Below are positions 15,259 to 23,375 of a stretch of DNA of 39,137 bases, piece after piece. The notes under the pieces were generated by a model. That model was not told the origin of the DNA and made no database searches. It worked only from the letters and a program-made list of their open reading frames with translations. Every line of letters starts with the position of its first letter. Within the stretch, counting starts at the first letter, position 1. Source of the DNA: Nonomuraea turkmeniaca (GTDB taxonomy: Bacteria > Actinomycetota > Actinomycetes > Streptosporangiales > Streptosporangiaceae); contig NZ_VCKY01000090.1 in the NCBI RefSeq assembly GCF_005889735.1, positions 1 through 39,137 of the forward strand. The letters run 5' to 3'. Made by a program: the position numbers and the translations under genes.

Positions 15259-16023
15259 GTGGGCATTCTCGAAGGCAAGCGGATCCTCGTGACGGGGGTC
15301 CTGACGGACGCGTCGATCGCGTTCTCGGTCGCCAAACTCGCCCAGGAGGAGGGCGCCACGGTCGTCCTCACCGGCTTCGGCCGGCTCAGCCTGGTGGAGC
15401 GCATCGCCAAGCGCCTGCCCTCACCGGCGCCGGTCCTGGAGCTCGACGTGCAGAGCACCGAGCACCTCGACACGCTGGCCGCCCGGGTCGGCGAGCACGT
15501 CGACGGCCTCGACGGGGTCGTCCACTCGATCGGTTTCGCCCCGCAGAGCGCGCTCGGCGGCAACTTCCTCAACACCTCGTGGGAGGACGTCGCCACCGCG
15601 CTGCAGGTGTCGACGTACTCGTTCAAGTCGCTGGCCGTGGCCTGCCTGCCGCTCATGAAGGAGGGCGGCGCGATCGTCGGCCTCGACTTCGACGCCTCCA
15701 AGGCGTGGCCCGTCTACGACTGGATGGGCGTCGCCAAGGCGGGGCTCGAGTCCTGCAACCGCTACCTGGCCCGGGACCTCGGCAAGCAGAACATCCGCGT
15801 CAACCTGGTCGCGGCCGGGCCGCTGCGGACGATGGCGGCCAAGTCGATCCCCGGGTTCAAGGAGTTCGAGGACAGCTGGCCGGAGAAGGCGCCGCTGGGC
15901 TGGGACCTGTCCGACACGGTGCCGGCCGCCAAGGCGTGCGTCGCGCTCATGTCCGACTGGTTCCCGGCCACGACCGGCGAGATCGTCCACGTGGACGGCG
16001 GCGTCCACGCCATCGGCGCCTGA
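15259..16023 (+). CDS. fabI: NADH-dependent enoyl-ACP reductase, InhA/FabI type
   Basis: A 254-residue enoyl reductase completing each FAS-II elongation cycle. Unlike classical SDRs it has the FabI-type spacing Y-x6-K: Y153-DWMGVA-K160, with GLDFDASKAWPVYDWM closely resembling InhA. The N-terminal nucleotide region is TGVLTDASIAFSVAK. The protein ends HVDGGVHAIGA. This class is the target of isoniazid-type adducts and triclosan in relatives. GTG at 15259 begins one base after the fabG stop; the two are co-transcribed and a strong hairpin follows. Confidence 0.95.
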   Translation: MGILEGKRILVTGVLTDASIAFSVAKLAQEEGATVVLTGFGRLSLVERIAKRLPSPAPVLELDVQSTEHLDTLAARVGEHVDGLDGVVHSIGFAPQSALGGNFLNTSWEDVATALQVSTYSFKSLAVACLPLMKEGGAIVGLDFDASKAWPVYDWMGVAKAGLESCNRYLARDLGKQNIRVNLVAAGPLRTMAAKSIPGFKEFEDSWPEKAPLGWDLSDTVPAAKACVALMSDWFPATTGEIVHVDGGVHAIGA

Positions 16024-16030
16024 CCACCCG

Positions 16031-16064
16031 CCACGACCGCGCCGCTGCGGCGGCGCGATCGTGG
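16031..16064 (+). terminator. hairpin terminator of fabG-fabI
   Basis: CCACGACCGCGCCGC (16031-16045) pairs with GCGGCGCGATCGTGG (16050-16064) with one mismatch and a four-base loop, seven bases after the fabI stop. It separates fabI from the convergent surface-protein gene. Confidence 0.75.
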
Positions 16065-16073
16065 CCTGGCGCG

Positions 16074-16112
16074 GTCAGGCCAGCCCGTCAGGCCAGCCGG
16101 GTCAGGCCAGCC
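16074..16112. repeat. three direct copies of GTCAGGCCAGCC
   Basis: Copies begin at 16074, 16087 and 16101. The third contains the stop codon of the minus-strand surface protein gene, so the others look like duplications of that gene's 3' end. Confidence 0.6.
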
Positions 16113-16944
16113 GGTGCCGGCCGCTGCCGACGCGGGCCGGCTCGAACGGGATCGACTCCACCGGCTCCGTACGCTGCCGACGCTGCTGCACGATCCGCGT
16201 GGCCAGCACCGCCGACCCCAGCAGGGCGATCGTCAGCACCGTCCCCAGCACGTCGGAGGCCGGCGGGGTGGGCCGGACCACCTGCCGGTCCTGCATCGGC
16301 ACCGTGAGCTCGTGCGCGAACGGGTTGGGCCACAGCAGGTCCACCCGCGGCTCGTCGGTGCCGGCGGTCGCCTGCTCGGTCACCGGCCGCCCGTTGTCCA
16401 TCTGCTGTGGCCGGCTCACCGGTGGCGTGGGGGCGCCGGTCGGCTTGGTGGAGGAGTCCTCGTCGCCTTCGCGTGGCGCGTCGGTGCGGTCAGGGGACGG
16501 AGTGGGCCGCGGCGACACCTTGTCGTGCACGGTCTTGTCCTCGCAGGCCAGCACGGGAAGGCACACGTCGCCGAGGCTCTCGGGCACCAGCCCGGTCTTG
16601 GTCGGCGTCGCGGACGGCTCGGTGGTCTTGCTGGGCGTGGCGCTGCCGGTCGGGACCGCCTCGCCGACCCGGCCGAGCACCTCGTCGGTGGTCTTGTCCA
16701 CCCCGCTCGTCACCGGGTCCGTGGTGCCCCCGGTCAGCGAGTCGACCGTGTCGGTGACCGTGGTGACGACGTCACACAGGGTGTTGGTCACGCCGGACAG
16801 CAGGCCGCCGTCGCGGGTGCAGTCTTGGTTCGTGGCAGACAGAGTGGTGGTCGCAGTGGCCGACGCCGCGGCCGGGGCGGCGCCCGGGACGGCCGACAGC
16901 GCCACCGCGAGAACTCCGGCCGAGATCGCGGTCCTGCTCCCCAT
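16102..16944 (-). CDS. exported, membrane-anchored Ser/Thr/Pro-rich protein
   Basis: An unrecognised 280-residue surface protein. ATG at 16944 follows GGAGGGGAC and opens a signal peptide (SRTAISAGVLAVALSAVPGA, cleavage near AAASA). A region of about 90 residues carries two cysteine pairs (NQDCTRDG, NTLCDVV, DVCLPVLACED) that may form disulfides. The middle is low complexity with many T, S, P, D and E. Near the C-terminus VLGTVLTIALLGSAVLATRIV is a transmembrane helix followed by QQRRQR, a positive stop-transfer. No LPxTG sortase signal is present, so anchoring would be by this helix. Most likely a cell-surface stalk protein. Confidence 0.75.
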   Translation of the reverse strand: MGSRTAISAGVLAVALSAVPGAAPAAASATATTTLSATNQDCTRDGGLLSGVTNTLCDVVTTVTDTVDSLTGGTTDPVTSGVDKTTDEVLGRVGEAVPTGSATPSKTTEPSATPTKTGLVPESLGDVCLPVLACEDKTVHDKVSPRPTPSPDRTDAPREGDEDSSTKPTGAPTPPVSRPQQMDNGRPVTEQATAGTDEPRVDLLWPNPFAHELTVPMQDRQVVRPTPPASDVLGTVLTIALLGSAVLATRIVQQRRQRTEPVESIPFEPARVGSGRHRLA

Positions 16945-17071
16945 CCGTCCCCTCCCGCCTCGCCTCCGAAGGAAATCTTTATGGATATCGCTCGTCAGAC
17001 GCAGGCTTTTCGCGGGTAAAGTTGCGATTCGGTATCGACTAGTGATACGTGAGTGAGTCTCTCGTTCGTGG

Positions 17072-18019
17072 TCAGTCGAGTGACGACACGTCATCGAGGG
17101 CCTCTCGGATCTCTATGGGCAGCAGCACGTCCTCGGCCGGCAGGGCCCCGGTGAGCTGCGCGTGCGTACGGGCGCCGACGATGGCCGAGGCCACGCCCGG
17201 CTGGTCGCGGACCCATGACAGGGCCACGGCCAGCGGCGACACCCCAAGCCCGTCGGCGGCGGTCATGACGGACTCGACCACCCGGCGGCTCCTCTCGTCG
17301 AGGTAGGGGCGTACGAAGTCGGCGAAGTGCGGTGTCGCGGCCCGGGAGTCGGCCGGGATGCCGGTGCGGTATTTCCCGGTCAGCACCCCGCGGCCCAGCG
17401 GAGACCAAGCCAGCACCCCGACACCCAGGTGGGCGGCGGCGGGCAGCAGCTCGCGTTCGGGCTCGCGGGCCAGCAACGAGTATTCCACTTGGGCCGAGGT
17501 GATCGGGATGCGCCCGGGGATCGTCTTCTGGGTGACCGCCGCGGCGGCCAGCTGCCAGCCGGTGTAGTCGCACACGCCCGCGTACACGGCACGGCCGGAG
17601 GCGACGATCGCGTCGAGCGCGGCCAGCGTCTCCTCCAGCGGCACGTCCTCGTCGTACGTGTGCAGCTGCCACAGGTCGACGTAGTCGAGCCCGAGGCGGT
17701 TGAGCGAGTCGTCGACCGCGGCGATCAGATGGCGCCTGGAGGCGTCGCGCGGGCGCCGGCCCGCCGGCGTCACCACGGCCTTGGTGGAGATCACCAGCTC
17801 CGAGCGCGGCACCGAGTCGCGCAGCAGCCGGCCGAGGAGCCGCTCGGCGTCGCCGCCGGTGTAGACGTCGGCCGTGTCGACGAGGGTGCCACCCGCCTCC
17901 ACGAACGTGCGGAGCTGGGCGGCCGCCTCGTCCGCGTCGGTGTCACGGCCCCAGGTCATCGTGCCGAGCCCCAGCCGGGACACCGACAGGCCGCTGTGGC
18001 CGACATAGCGCTGCTCCAT
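17072..18019 (-). CDS. aldo/keto reductase
   Basis: A 315-residue (alpha/beta)8 NADPH-dependent reductase. The catalytic tetrad is visible: D and Y in VDTADVY near residues 48-54, K in ISTKAVV near 80, H in WQLHTYDED near 120. The C-terminal nucleotide site reads ASAIVGARTHAQLTGAL, as in AKR family proteins such as YhdN or the tas subgroup. The ATG at 18019 directly precedes EQRYVGHSGLSVSRLGLGTMTWG, the usual N-terminus. The gene stands 127 bases upstream of the surface-protein gene on the same strand; a functional link is not evident. Substrate unknown. Confidence 0.92.
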   Translation of the reverse strand: MEQRYVGHSGLSVSRLGLGTMTWGRDTDADEAAAQLRTFVEAGGTLVDTADVYTGGDAERLLGRLLRDSVPRSELVISTKAVVTPAGRRPRDASRRHLIAAVDDSLNRLGLDYVDLWQLHTYDEDVPLEETLAALDAIVASGRAVYAGVCDYTGWQLAAAAVTQKTIPGRIPITSAQVEYSLLAREPERELLPAAAHLGVGVLAWSPLGRGVLTGKYRTGIPADSRAATPHFADFVRPYLDERSRRVVESVMTAADGLGVSPLAVALSWVRDQPGVASAIVGARTHAQLTGALPAEDVLLPIEIREALDDVSSLD

Positions 18020-18167
18020 GATCCCGCCAGGCTACCAACTAGAGACCTGCTCATCAGGCTGCCGCCCTGCAGCCGTTCGTGGTCAACGCCGGAGCGGCGG
18101 TCCCAGATGGCCCCGACGTCGTCCGCCCGGCTTCGACACTGTGATCGACGCCTGCGACACTTGCGGG

Positions 18168-18854
18168 GTGACCACGCTGCTTCTGGCCCGGCACGGGCTG
18201 ACGGACCTCACCGGCCCGGTGCTGGCCGGGCGAACCCCCGGGGTGCGGCTGAGCGAGGCGGGCCGGGCGCAGGCCGCCGCGCTCGCCGAGCGCATCGCCG
18301 GCGTCAGGCTCGACGCCGTCGTCTCCAGCCCGCTCGAACGTTGCCGGGAAACGGCCGAGGCCGTGGCCGAGGGCCGGGAGCTCGGCGTGGAGATCGACGA
18401 GCGGTTCATCGAGTGCGGCTACGGCGGGTGGACCGGGCGGCCGCTGAAGGAGCTCGCCCAGGAGCCGCTGTGGCAGGTCGTGCAGACCCACCCGAGCGCG
18501 GCGACTTTTCCGGATGGGGAGTCCCTGGCCGGAATGCAACATAGGGCCGTGTCGGCGGTCCGGGAGTGGAATCAACGCCTGGGGGAGAAGGCTGTCTACC
18601 TGGTTTGCAGCCACGGCGACGTGATCAAGGCGATCGTCGCCGACGCTCTGGGGCTTCACCTGGATCAGTTTCAGCGGATAACTGCTGATCCGGCGGCTCT
18701 CACCGTCATTCGCTATGCCCCCTTGCGTCCCTTTGTTCTCAGGCTCAACGATATGGGGGAATTGCGGTTTCCCGAGGATTCGGAGGAGAAAGACGGGGGA
18801 GAAAACATCACCGGGAGCGATGCCGCCGTCGGCGGCGGGTCCGGAACCACGTAA
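18168..18854 (+). CDS. histidine phosphatase superfamily, MSMEG_4193-type phosphomutase-like
   Basis: A 228-residue phosphoglycerate-mutase-fold protein. LLLARHGLTDLTG near the start carries the catalytic RHG, VSSPLERCRETAEAV supplies the second arginine, and LVCSHGDVIKAI the second histidine. The family is known from actinobacterial genomes as a conserved neighbour of mshC, DUF3090 and an SCO1664-like protein, exactly as here. GTG at 18168 is chosen because the RHG motif follows eight residues later; upstream codons are unlike the family. The C-terminal 30 residues are an acidic, Gly-rich tail. The physiological substrate is not established. Confidence 0.9.
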   Translation: MTTLLLARHGLTDLTGPVLAGRTPGVRLSEAGRAQAAALAERIAGVRLDAVVSSPLERCRETAEAVAEGRELGVEIDERFIECGYGGWTGRPLKELAQEPLWQVVQTHPSAATFPDGESLAGMQHRAVSAVREWNQRLGEKAVYLVCSHGDVIKAIVADALGLHLDQFQRITADPAALTVIRYAPLRPFVLRLNDMGELRFPEDSEEKDGGENITGSDAAVGGGSGTT

Positions 18855-18863
18855 GGTCAGGCT

Positions 18864-19412
18864 ATGCCGGTCTTCGACTACGACCCACCAGAGAGGTTCG
18901 TCGCCGGTGCCCTCGGGCAACCGGGCGCGCGAGTGTTCTTTCTGCAGGCCAGGGCCGAGGGCAGACTGACCACGGTGGCGCTGGAGAAGCTGCAGGTGGC
19001 CGCGCTCGCGGGCAGGTTGGACGAGTTGCTCGACGAGGTGCTGCGCCTGAGCGGGGGCACCGCGCACGTGCCCGCACTGGCGCCCGCCGACCTGACCGAT
19101 GACGAGCCGCTGGACGTGCCGGTCGCGGAGGACTTCCGGGTAGGCACCATGGCTCTGGCGTGGGACGCCGAGAGATCTCAGGTGGTGATCGAGGCGCAGG
19201 AGGTCATCGACGAGGAGGATCTCGACGGTCCGGATCCCGCGGTGCTGCGTGTGCGGATCAGTGCCGGAGCCGCGCGCGCCTTCACCCAGCGGGCCCTGCA
19301 GATCGTCTCGGCGGGCCGGCCGCCGTGCCCGCTGTGCGGGCAGCCTCTCGACGCCACCGGGCACGTTTGCGTACGCCTCAATGGATACCGCGGGGGTGAG
19401 GCGGCTTCATGA
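18864..19412 (+). CDS. DUF3090 family protein
   Basis: A 182-residue protein conserved in actinobacteria, of unknown function. It begins PVFDYDPPERFVAGALGQPG and ends with a probable metal site, CPLCGQPLDATGHVC, in which three cysteines and a histidine resemble a zinc ribbon. The body is acidic and mixed alpha/beta (FRVGTMALAWD, VVIEAQEV). It starts nine bases after the phosphatase stop and its last codons overlap the next gene in an ATGA arrangement, so all three are translated from one message. The context points to work with the SCO1664-like protein. Confidence 0.9.
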   Translation: MPVFDYDPPERFVAGALGQPGARVFFLQARAEGRLTTVALEKLQVAALAGRLDELLDEVLRLSGGTAHVPALAPADLTDDEPLDVPVAEDFRVGTMALAWDAERSQVVIEAQEVIDEEDLDGPDPAVLRVRISAGAARAFTQRALQIVSAGRPPCPLCGQPLDATGHVCVRLNGYRGGEAAS

Positions 19413-20173
19413 CCGCTCCGGAGAGCGAACCGGTCGTCAAACCGTCCAACCCGCCGGGCATGCACGACGAGGACGCCCTCACGATGCTCCGCGACGGCCG
19501 CCTGGAGGTGGCGGGACGCCTCGTCGAAGCCACCAACATGACGCTCTACTGCTCGGTCAAGCTGGGCGAGCGCTCGGCCGCGTGCGTCTACAAGCCCGTA
19601 CGCGGCGAGCGCCCGCTGTGGGACTTCCCCGACGGCACCCTGGCCGCCCGCGAGGTGGCCGCCTACGAGGTGTCGCAGGCCACCGGCTGGCGCATCGTGC
19701 CCCCGACGGTCTACCGCGAGGGCCCGTTCGGCCCCGGCATGGTGCAGCTGTGGATCGACACCGAACGCGAGATCGACCTGATGCGGCTGGTCAAGAGCCG
19801 CAACCCGGTGGTGCGCCGGATGGCGGTGTTCGACGCGGTGGTCAACAACGCCGACCGCAAGGGCGGCCACCTGCTGCCGCTGCCGACGGGGCACGTCTAC
19901 GGGGTCGACCACGGGGTGTGCTTCTCCGTCGAGGACAAGCTGCGCACGGTGCTCTGGCAGTGGCGTGGCAAGCCGCTCGCCAGGGAGGCGGTGGCCGTGC
20001 TGGCGAAGCTGGAGCGCGATCTGGAGTCAGGCGCGCTGGGGCGGCGGCTGCGCGAGCTGCTGACGCTGGCGGAGGTGGAGGCCACCTGGCAGCGGGTCAG
20101 ACGGCTGCTGGACACCGGCGTGCACCCGTACCCGTCGGAGGGCTGGCCCGCGATTCCCTGGCCCCCCATCTGA
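19409..20173 (+). CDS. SCO1664-family protein (lipid-kinase-like fold)
   Basis: A 254-residue protein of the actinobacterial SCO1664 family, which shows distant similarity to the phosphatidylinositol 3-/4-kinase fold. Kinase-like features are the lysine in ACVYKPVRGERPLWDFP near residue 62, the candidate catalytic segment VNNADRKGGHLL near 150 (aspartate and following basic residues) and the metal-binding-like GVDHGVCF near 168. Whether it phosphorylates anything is unproven. Start and previous stop overlap as ATGA, showing coupling with DUF3090; it lies in the conserved block leading to mshC. Confidence 0.87.
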   Translation: MTAPESEPVVKPSNPPGMHDEDALTMLRDGRLEVAGRLVEATNMTLYCSVKLGERSAACVYKPVRGERPLWDFPDGTLAAREVAAYEVSQATGWRIVPPTVYREGPFGPGMVQLWIDTEREIDLMRLVKSRNPVVRRMAVFDAVVNNADRKGGHLLPLPTGHVYGVDHGVCFSVEDKLRTVLWQWRGKPLAREAVAVLAKLERDLESGALGRRLRELLTLAEVEATWQRVRRLLDTGVHPYPSEGWPAIPWPPI

Positions 20174-20203
20174 TCGCCTGAGCCTGTTTAATACCCTTTG
20201 CCC

Positions 20204-20851
20204 ATGTGCACGCTGATCGTGAGAACCGGGCAGCCGCTGACCCTCCTGGGCGTGAGAGACGAGTTCGCCGACCGGCCGTGGGAAGGACCGGGGGAGCACT
20301 GGCCGGAGTACCCGGGCGTGATCGGCGGGCGCGATCTCAAGGCCGGTGGCACCTGGCTGGCTCTCCATCCCGCGGCCCGCCGCGCCGCCGCCCTGCTCAA
20401 CGCCTACGGCACGCCCGCGGCGGAGGCGACCAAGATCTCGCGGGGGGACCTGGCGCTGCGTGCCGCGTACACGGGCGAGCTGCCCGGCGCGGACCTGACC
20501 CGCTACGACCCGTTCCACCTGGTGCTGGCCGACCTGGCGGGGGTGCGGCTGTTCAGCTGGGACGGCGAGCGCGGCACGGTCTCCCGCCTGCCGGAGGGCA
20601 CCAGCATGGTCGTCAACTCGGGCCTGGACCCGGCCAATGAGCGCGTCATCGCGTACTTGCCCAGATTCCGGACCGAGGTGTGGCGGGAGCTGATCGCGGC
20701 GGAGCCGTCCGCCGACCCGGGCGCGCTCATCGTGCGGCACGAGCTGCCCGACGGCCGCGTCTTCGCCTCCCTGTCGGTGATGGAGGTCGCACTGGCGCCG
20801 GACGGGGTGACGTACGACTTCACCGACTTGACCGCAGAACGGGACGGATAG
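20204..20851 (+). CDS. NRDE family protein (TANGO2-like)
   Basis: A 215-residue member of the NRDE/TANGO2 family. Characteristic blocks are MCTLIV at the N-terminus, GVRDEFADRPW (the N/V-RDE motif), and VIGGRDLKAGGTWLAL. A cysteine directly after the initiator methionine suggests an Ntn-hydrolase-like fold with Cys2 as nucleophile. ATG at 20204 is therefore preferred over an in-frame ATG two codons earlier, which would bury the cysteine. It sits 30 bases after the SCO1664-like gene and 10 bases before mshC, so it is probably co-transcribed. Eukaryotic relatives influence heme and lipid handling; the bacterial role is unknown. Confidence 0.88.
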   Translation: MCTLIVRTGQPLTLLGVRDEFADRPWEGPGEHWPEYPGVIGGRDLKAGGTWLALHPAARRAAALLNAYGTPAAEATKISRGDLALRAAYTGELPGADLTRYDPFHLVLADLAGVRLFSWDGERGTVSRLPEGTSMVVNSGLDPANERVIAYLPRFRTEVWRELIAAEPSADPGALIVRHELPDGRVFASLSVMEVALAPDGVTYDFTDLTAERDG

Positions 20852-20861
20852 GCTCAGAGAC

Positions 20862-22085
20862 ATGAGATCGTGGTCTGCCCAGAACGTTCCAAAGCTCCCT
20901 GGTGAGAGCATTCCGCTGCGTCTCTACGACACCTCCGCCAAGCAGGTGCGGCAGACCGATCCCGGGCCGACCGCCAGGATGTACGTCTGCGGCATCACCC
21001 CCTACGACGCCACGCACCTCGGTCACGCCAACACCTACCACGCCTTCGACCTGGTCGGCCGGATGTGGCGGGACGCGGGCCACGAGGTCCATTACACGCA
21101 GAACGCCACCGACGTGGACGACCCGCTGCTGGAGCGGGCCGCCAAGACCGGCATCGACTGGCAGGAGCTGGCCGAGCGGGAGATCGAGCTGTTCCGCGGC
21201 GACATGGAGGCGCTGCGGATCCTGCCGCCCCGCGAGTACGTCGGCGTCACCGAGGTCGTGGGCCGGGTGGCCGACCTGATCGCCAAGCTGTCGGCGAAGG
21301 GCGTCACGTACGTCCTCGACGGTGACGTCTACTTCAACGCGGCCGACGCCCCCAAGTTCGGCCAGGTGTCCGGCTACGACGAGCAGGAGATGCTGGCCCT
21401 GTTCGCCGAGCGCGGCGGCGACCCGGACCGGGCCGGCAAACGCCATCCGCTGGACTGGCTGATGTGGCGGGCCGAGCGTCCCGGTGAGCCGGCCTGGGAG
21501 TCCCGGCTGGGCAAGGGTCGCCCCGGCTGGCACATCGAGTGCACCGCGATCGCCCTGGACCATCTCGGTCCCGGATTCGACGTGGCGGGCGGCGGCTCCG
21601 ATCTGATCTTCCCGCACCACGAGTGCGGCGCCTCCGAGGGGCACGCGGCCACGGGGGAGTGGCCGTTCGCCAAGTTCTACACGCACGCCGGCATGGTGGG
21701 GCTCGACGGCGAGAAGATGTCGAAGTCCAAGGGCAACCTGGTCTTCGTCTCCAAGCTGCGCCAGGAGCACGACCCGATGGCGGTCCGGCTCGTGCTGCTG
21801 GCCCACCACTACCGCGCCGACTGGGAGTACGTCCCCGGCATGATCGCCGAGGCCGAGCGGAGGCTGGCCCGGTGGCGCTCGGCCGTGCGGCTGGCCTCCG
21901 GGCCGTACGCGGGCGAGCTGCTGACGCGGGTGCGTGAGCGCCTGGCCGACGACCTCGACTCGCCGGCCGCGCTGGCCGCGATCGACGACTGGGCCGAGGC
22001 CGCCCTCACCGGCGGCGGTTCGGACCCCGACGCCCCCGCCCTGGCCAAGGACCTGGCCGACGCCCTGCTCGGCGTCGCACTCTAA
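20862..22085 (+). CDS. mshC: L-cysteine:1D-myo-inositol 2-amino-2-deoxy-alpha-D-glucopyranoside ligase MshC
   Basis: A 407-residue class-I aminoacyl-tRNA-synthetase-like ligase that joins cysteine to glucosaminyl-inositol in mycothiol synthesis. The HIGH-type motif is THLGHAN near residues 52-58, KMSKSKGN lies near 285, and the zinc/cysteine-site residues appear in MYVCGITPYD and WHIECTAIALD. It is shorter than CysS and lacks the anticodon-binding extension, and it begins RSWSAQNVPKLPG, both typical of MshC rather than CysS. ATG at 20862 follows the NRDE stop by ten bases. Presence of MshC confirms a mycothiol-producing actinobacterium. Tandem hairpins follow the stop. Confidence 0.97.
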   Translation: MRSWSAQNVPKLPGESIPLRLYDTSAKQVRQTDPGPTARMYVCGITPYDATHLGHANTYHAFDLVGRMWRDAGHEVHYTQNATDVDDPLLERAAKTGIDWQELAEREIELFRGDMEALRILPPREYVGVTEVVGRVADLIAKLSAKGVTYVLDGDVYFNAADAPKFGQVSGYDEQEMLALFAERGGDPDRAGKRHPLDWLMWRAERPGEPAWESRLGKGRPGWHIECTAIALDHLGPGFDVAGGGSDLIFPHHECGASEGHAATGEWPFAKFYTHAGMVGLDGEKMSKSKGNLVFVSKLRQEHDPMAVRLVLLAHHYRADWEYVPGMIAEAERRLARWRSAVRLASGPYAGELLTRVRERLADDLDSPAALAAIDDWAEAALTGGGSDPDAPALAKDLADALLGVAL

Positions 22086-22098
22086 CCACGCGGACAGC

Positions 22099-22165
22099 CC
22101 CCGCGCCGAGCGCGGGGCTTCCTCTCGCCCGCAAGCCCCGCACCCTCTCCGGAGGCGCGGGGCTT
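22099..22165 (+). terminator. tandem GC-rich hairpin terminators after mshC
   Basis: CCCCGCGC/GCGCGGGG with a three-base loop (22099-22117) is followed by AAGCCCCGC/GCGGGGCTT (22133-22165) ending in TTTCTC. A degenerate third copy (GAGGCGTGGGGTTTCCC, about 22181-22197) looks like a duplication of the second. Together they should end the mshC operon. Confidence 0.75.
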
Positions 22166-22244
22166 TCTCATGCACTCTCCGAGGCGTGGGGTTTCCCTAC
22201 CCGCAACTGCCGCTAGGCTGACTATCAGTAGATCTGATTATACG

Positions 22245-22410
22245 AAGCGGGTCGTCGTCGAGCAGGCCGACCTCACCGACGAGGCCGCGCTCCTCGCCCT
22301 CGGCGACAAACACGAGATCACCGGCATCGTGCACCTCGCCGGCTCGGTCCCGTGGCCGCCTGGCCAGGACCAGCCGCTGGACGCCGCGGGCAAGGCGCAC
22401 ACGAGCGCTG
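22245..22410 (+). pseudogene. truncated NAD-dependent epimerase/dehydratase relic
   Basis: Plus-strand codons read RVVVEQADLTDEAALLAL, then GDKHEITGIVHLAGSVPWP and GQDQPLDAAGKA. This is the second-beta-strand to VHLAG segment of an extended SDR epimerase, about 50 residues, without the N-terminal GxxGxxG or the catalytic YxxxK part. There is no start codon with a ribosome site. Similarity ends where the minus-strand heptose operon begins (stop of the last gene at 22413). It is most simply a remnant left when neighbouring DNA was replaced or inserted. Confidence 0.55.
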
Positions 22411-22412
22411 AC

Positions 22413-23375
22413 TCAGGCCCGCACCCGCTCGAGCTGCTCGATCGCGGCCAGCTCGGCCGAGAACCACTCCATCGTGCGGCGCAGCCCCTCCTGGGCGGGC
22501 ACCCGCGCCCGCCAGCCGAGCCGCTCGGCCGCCAGCGTGGTGTCCGGCCGCCTGACCTTGGGATCGTCGGCTGGCCGGTCGACGAACACGATGTCCGACG
22601 ACGACCCGGCCAGATCCCTGATCGTCGTGGCGAGCTCCAGCATGGTCACCTCGTCCGGGTTGCCGATGTTGACCGGTCCGGCGAAGTCGCTGCCAGCCAT
22701 GGCCAGGATGCCCGACACCGTGTCGTCCACGTAGCAGATCGAGCGGGTCTGCGAACCGTCGCCGGTGATGGTGATCGGCTCGCCGGTCAGCGCCTGCCTG
22801 ATGAACGTCGGGATGGCGCGGCCGTCGAACGGGCGCATGCGCGGGCCGTACGTGTTGAAGATCCGGACGATGCCGGTGTCGGTGCCGCGCGAGTGGCGGT
22901 AGGCCGTGGTCAGCGACTCGGCGAAGCGCTTGGCCTCGTCGTACACGCTGCGCGGGCCGACCGGGTTGACGTTCCCCCAGTAGGTCTCCTTCTGCGGGTG
23001 CTCCAGGGGGTCGCCGTACACCTCGCTGGTCGAGGCGAGCACGAACCTGGCGCCCTTCTCCCTGGCCAGCCCCAAAGCGTGCAGCGTGCCCACGCTGCCC
23101 ACCCGCAGCGTCTCGATCGGATAGCGCAGGTAGTCGGCCGGCGAGGCGGCCGAGGCGAAGTGCAGGACGAGGTCCAGCCGGTCCGGTACGTGCACGTAAC
23201 CGGTCAGGTCGCACTCGATGAGCCGGAACTCCGGCCGGCTCATCAGATGCTCGACGTTGCGCGGCCCGCCGGTGAGGAAGCTGTCCATGCAGACGACCTC
23301 CGCCCCCTCGTCCAGCAGCCGCTCGCACAGGTAGGAGCCGAGGAACCCGGCGCCCCCGGTGACCAGAGCCCTCAT
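22413..23375 (-). CDS. NAD-dependent sugar-nucleotide SDR, UDP-glucuronate decarboxylase-like
   Basis: A 320-residue extended SDR. GGAGFLGSYL at residues 8-17 binds NAD, the catalytic triad is in STSEVYGDP and YDEAKRFAE (Y-x3-K), and HFASAASPADYLRYPIETLRVG followed by NTYGPRMRPFDGRAIPTF resembles UDP-glucuronate decarboxylase (UDP-xylose synthase) most closely. dTDP-glucose 4,6-dehydratase-type or epimerase activity cannot be excluded. It is the last gene of the nine-gene heptose operon and overlaps the preceding GT9 gene as ATGA. It may supply a pentose donor, or act on the ADP-heptose made by its neighbours, as no HldD is obvious. Confidence 0.85.
   Translation of the reverse strand: MRALVTGGAGFLGSYLCERLLDEGAEVVCMDSFLTGGPRNVEHLMSRPEFRLIECDLTGYVHVPDRLDLVLHFASAASPADYLRYPIETLRVGSVGTLHALGLAREKGARFVLASTSEVYGDPLEHPQKETYWGNVNPVGPRSVYDEAKRFAESLTTAYRHSRGTDTGIVRIFNTYGPRMRPFDGRAIPTFIRQALTGEPITITGDGSQTRSICYVDDTVSGILAMAGSDFAGPVNIGNPDEVTMLELATTIRDLAGSSSDIVFVDRPADDPKVRRPDTTLAAERLGWRARVPAQEGLRRTMEWFSAELAAIEQLERVRA

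Noticed and set aside
16074..16112. Three GTCAGGCCAGCC copies as an attachment or integration site
   Set aside because: No integrase, tRNA or mobile gene is near. They are small duplications around the 3' end of a gene.
20862..22085. Cysteinyl-tRNA synthetase
   Set aside because: HIGH and KMSKS motifs are shared, but the protein is short, lacks the C-terminal anticodon-binding region and has the MshC N-terminus and genomic context.
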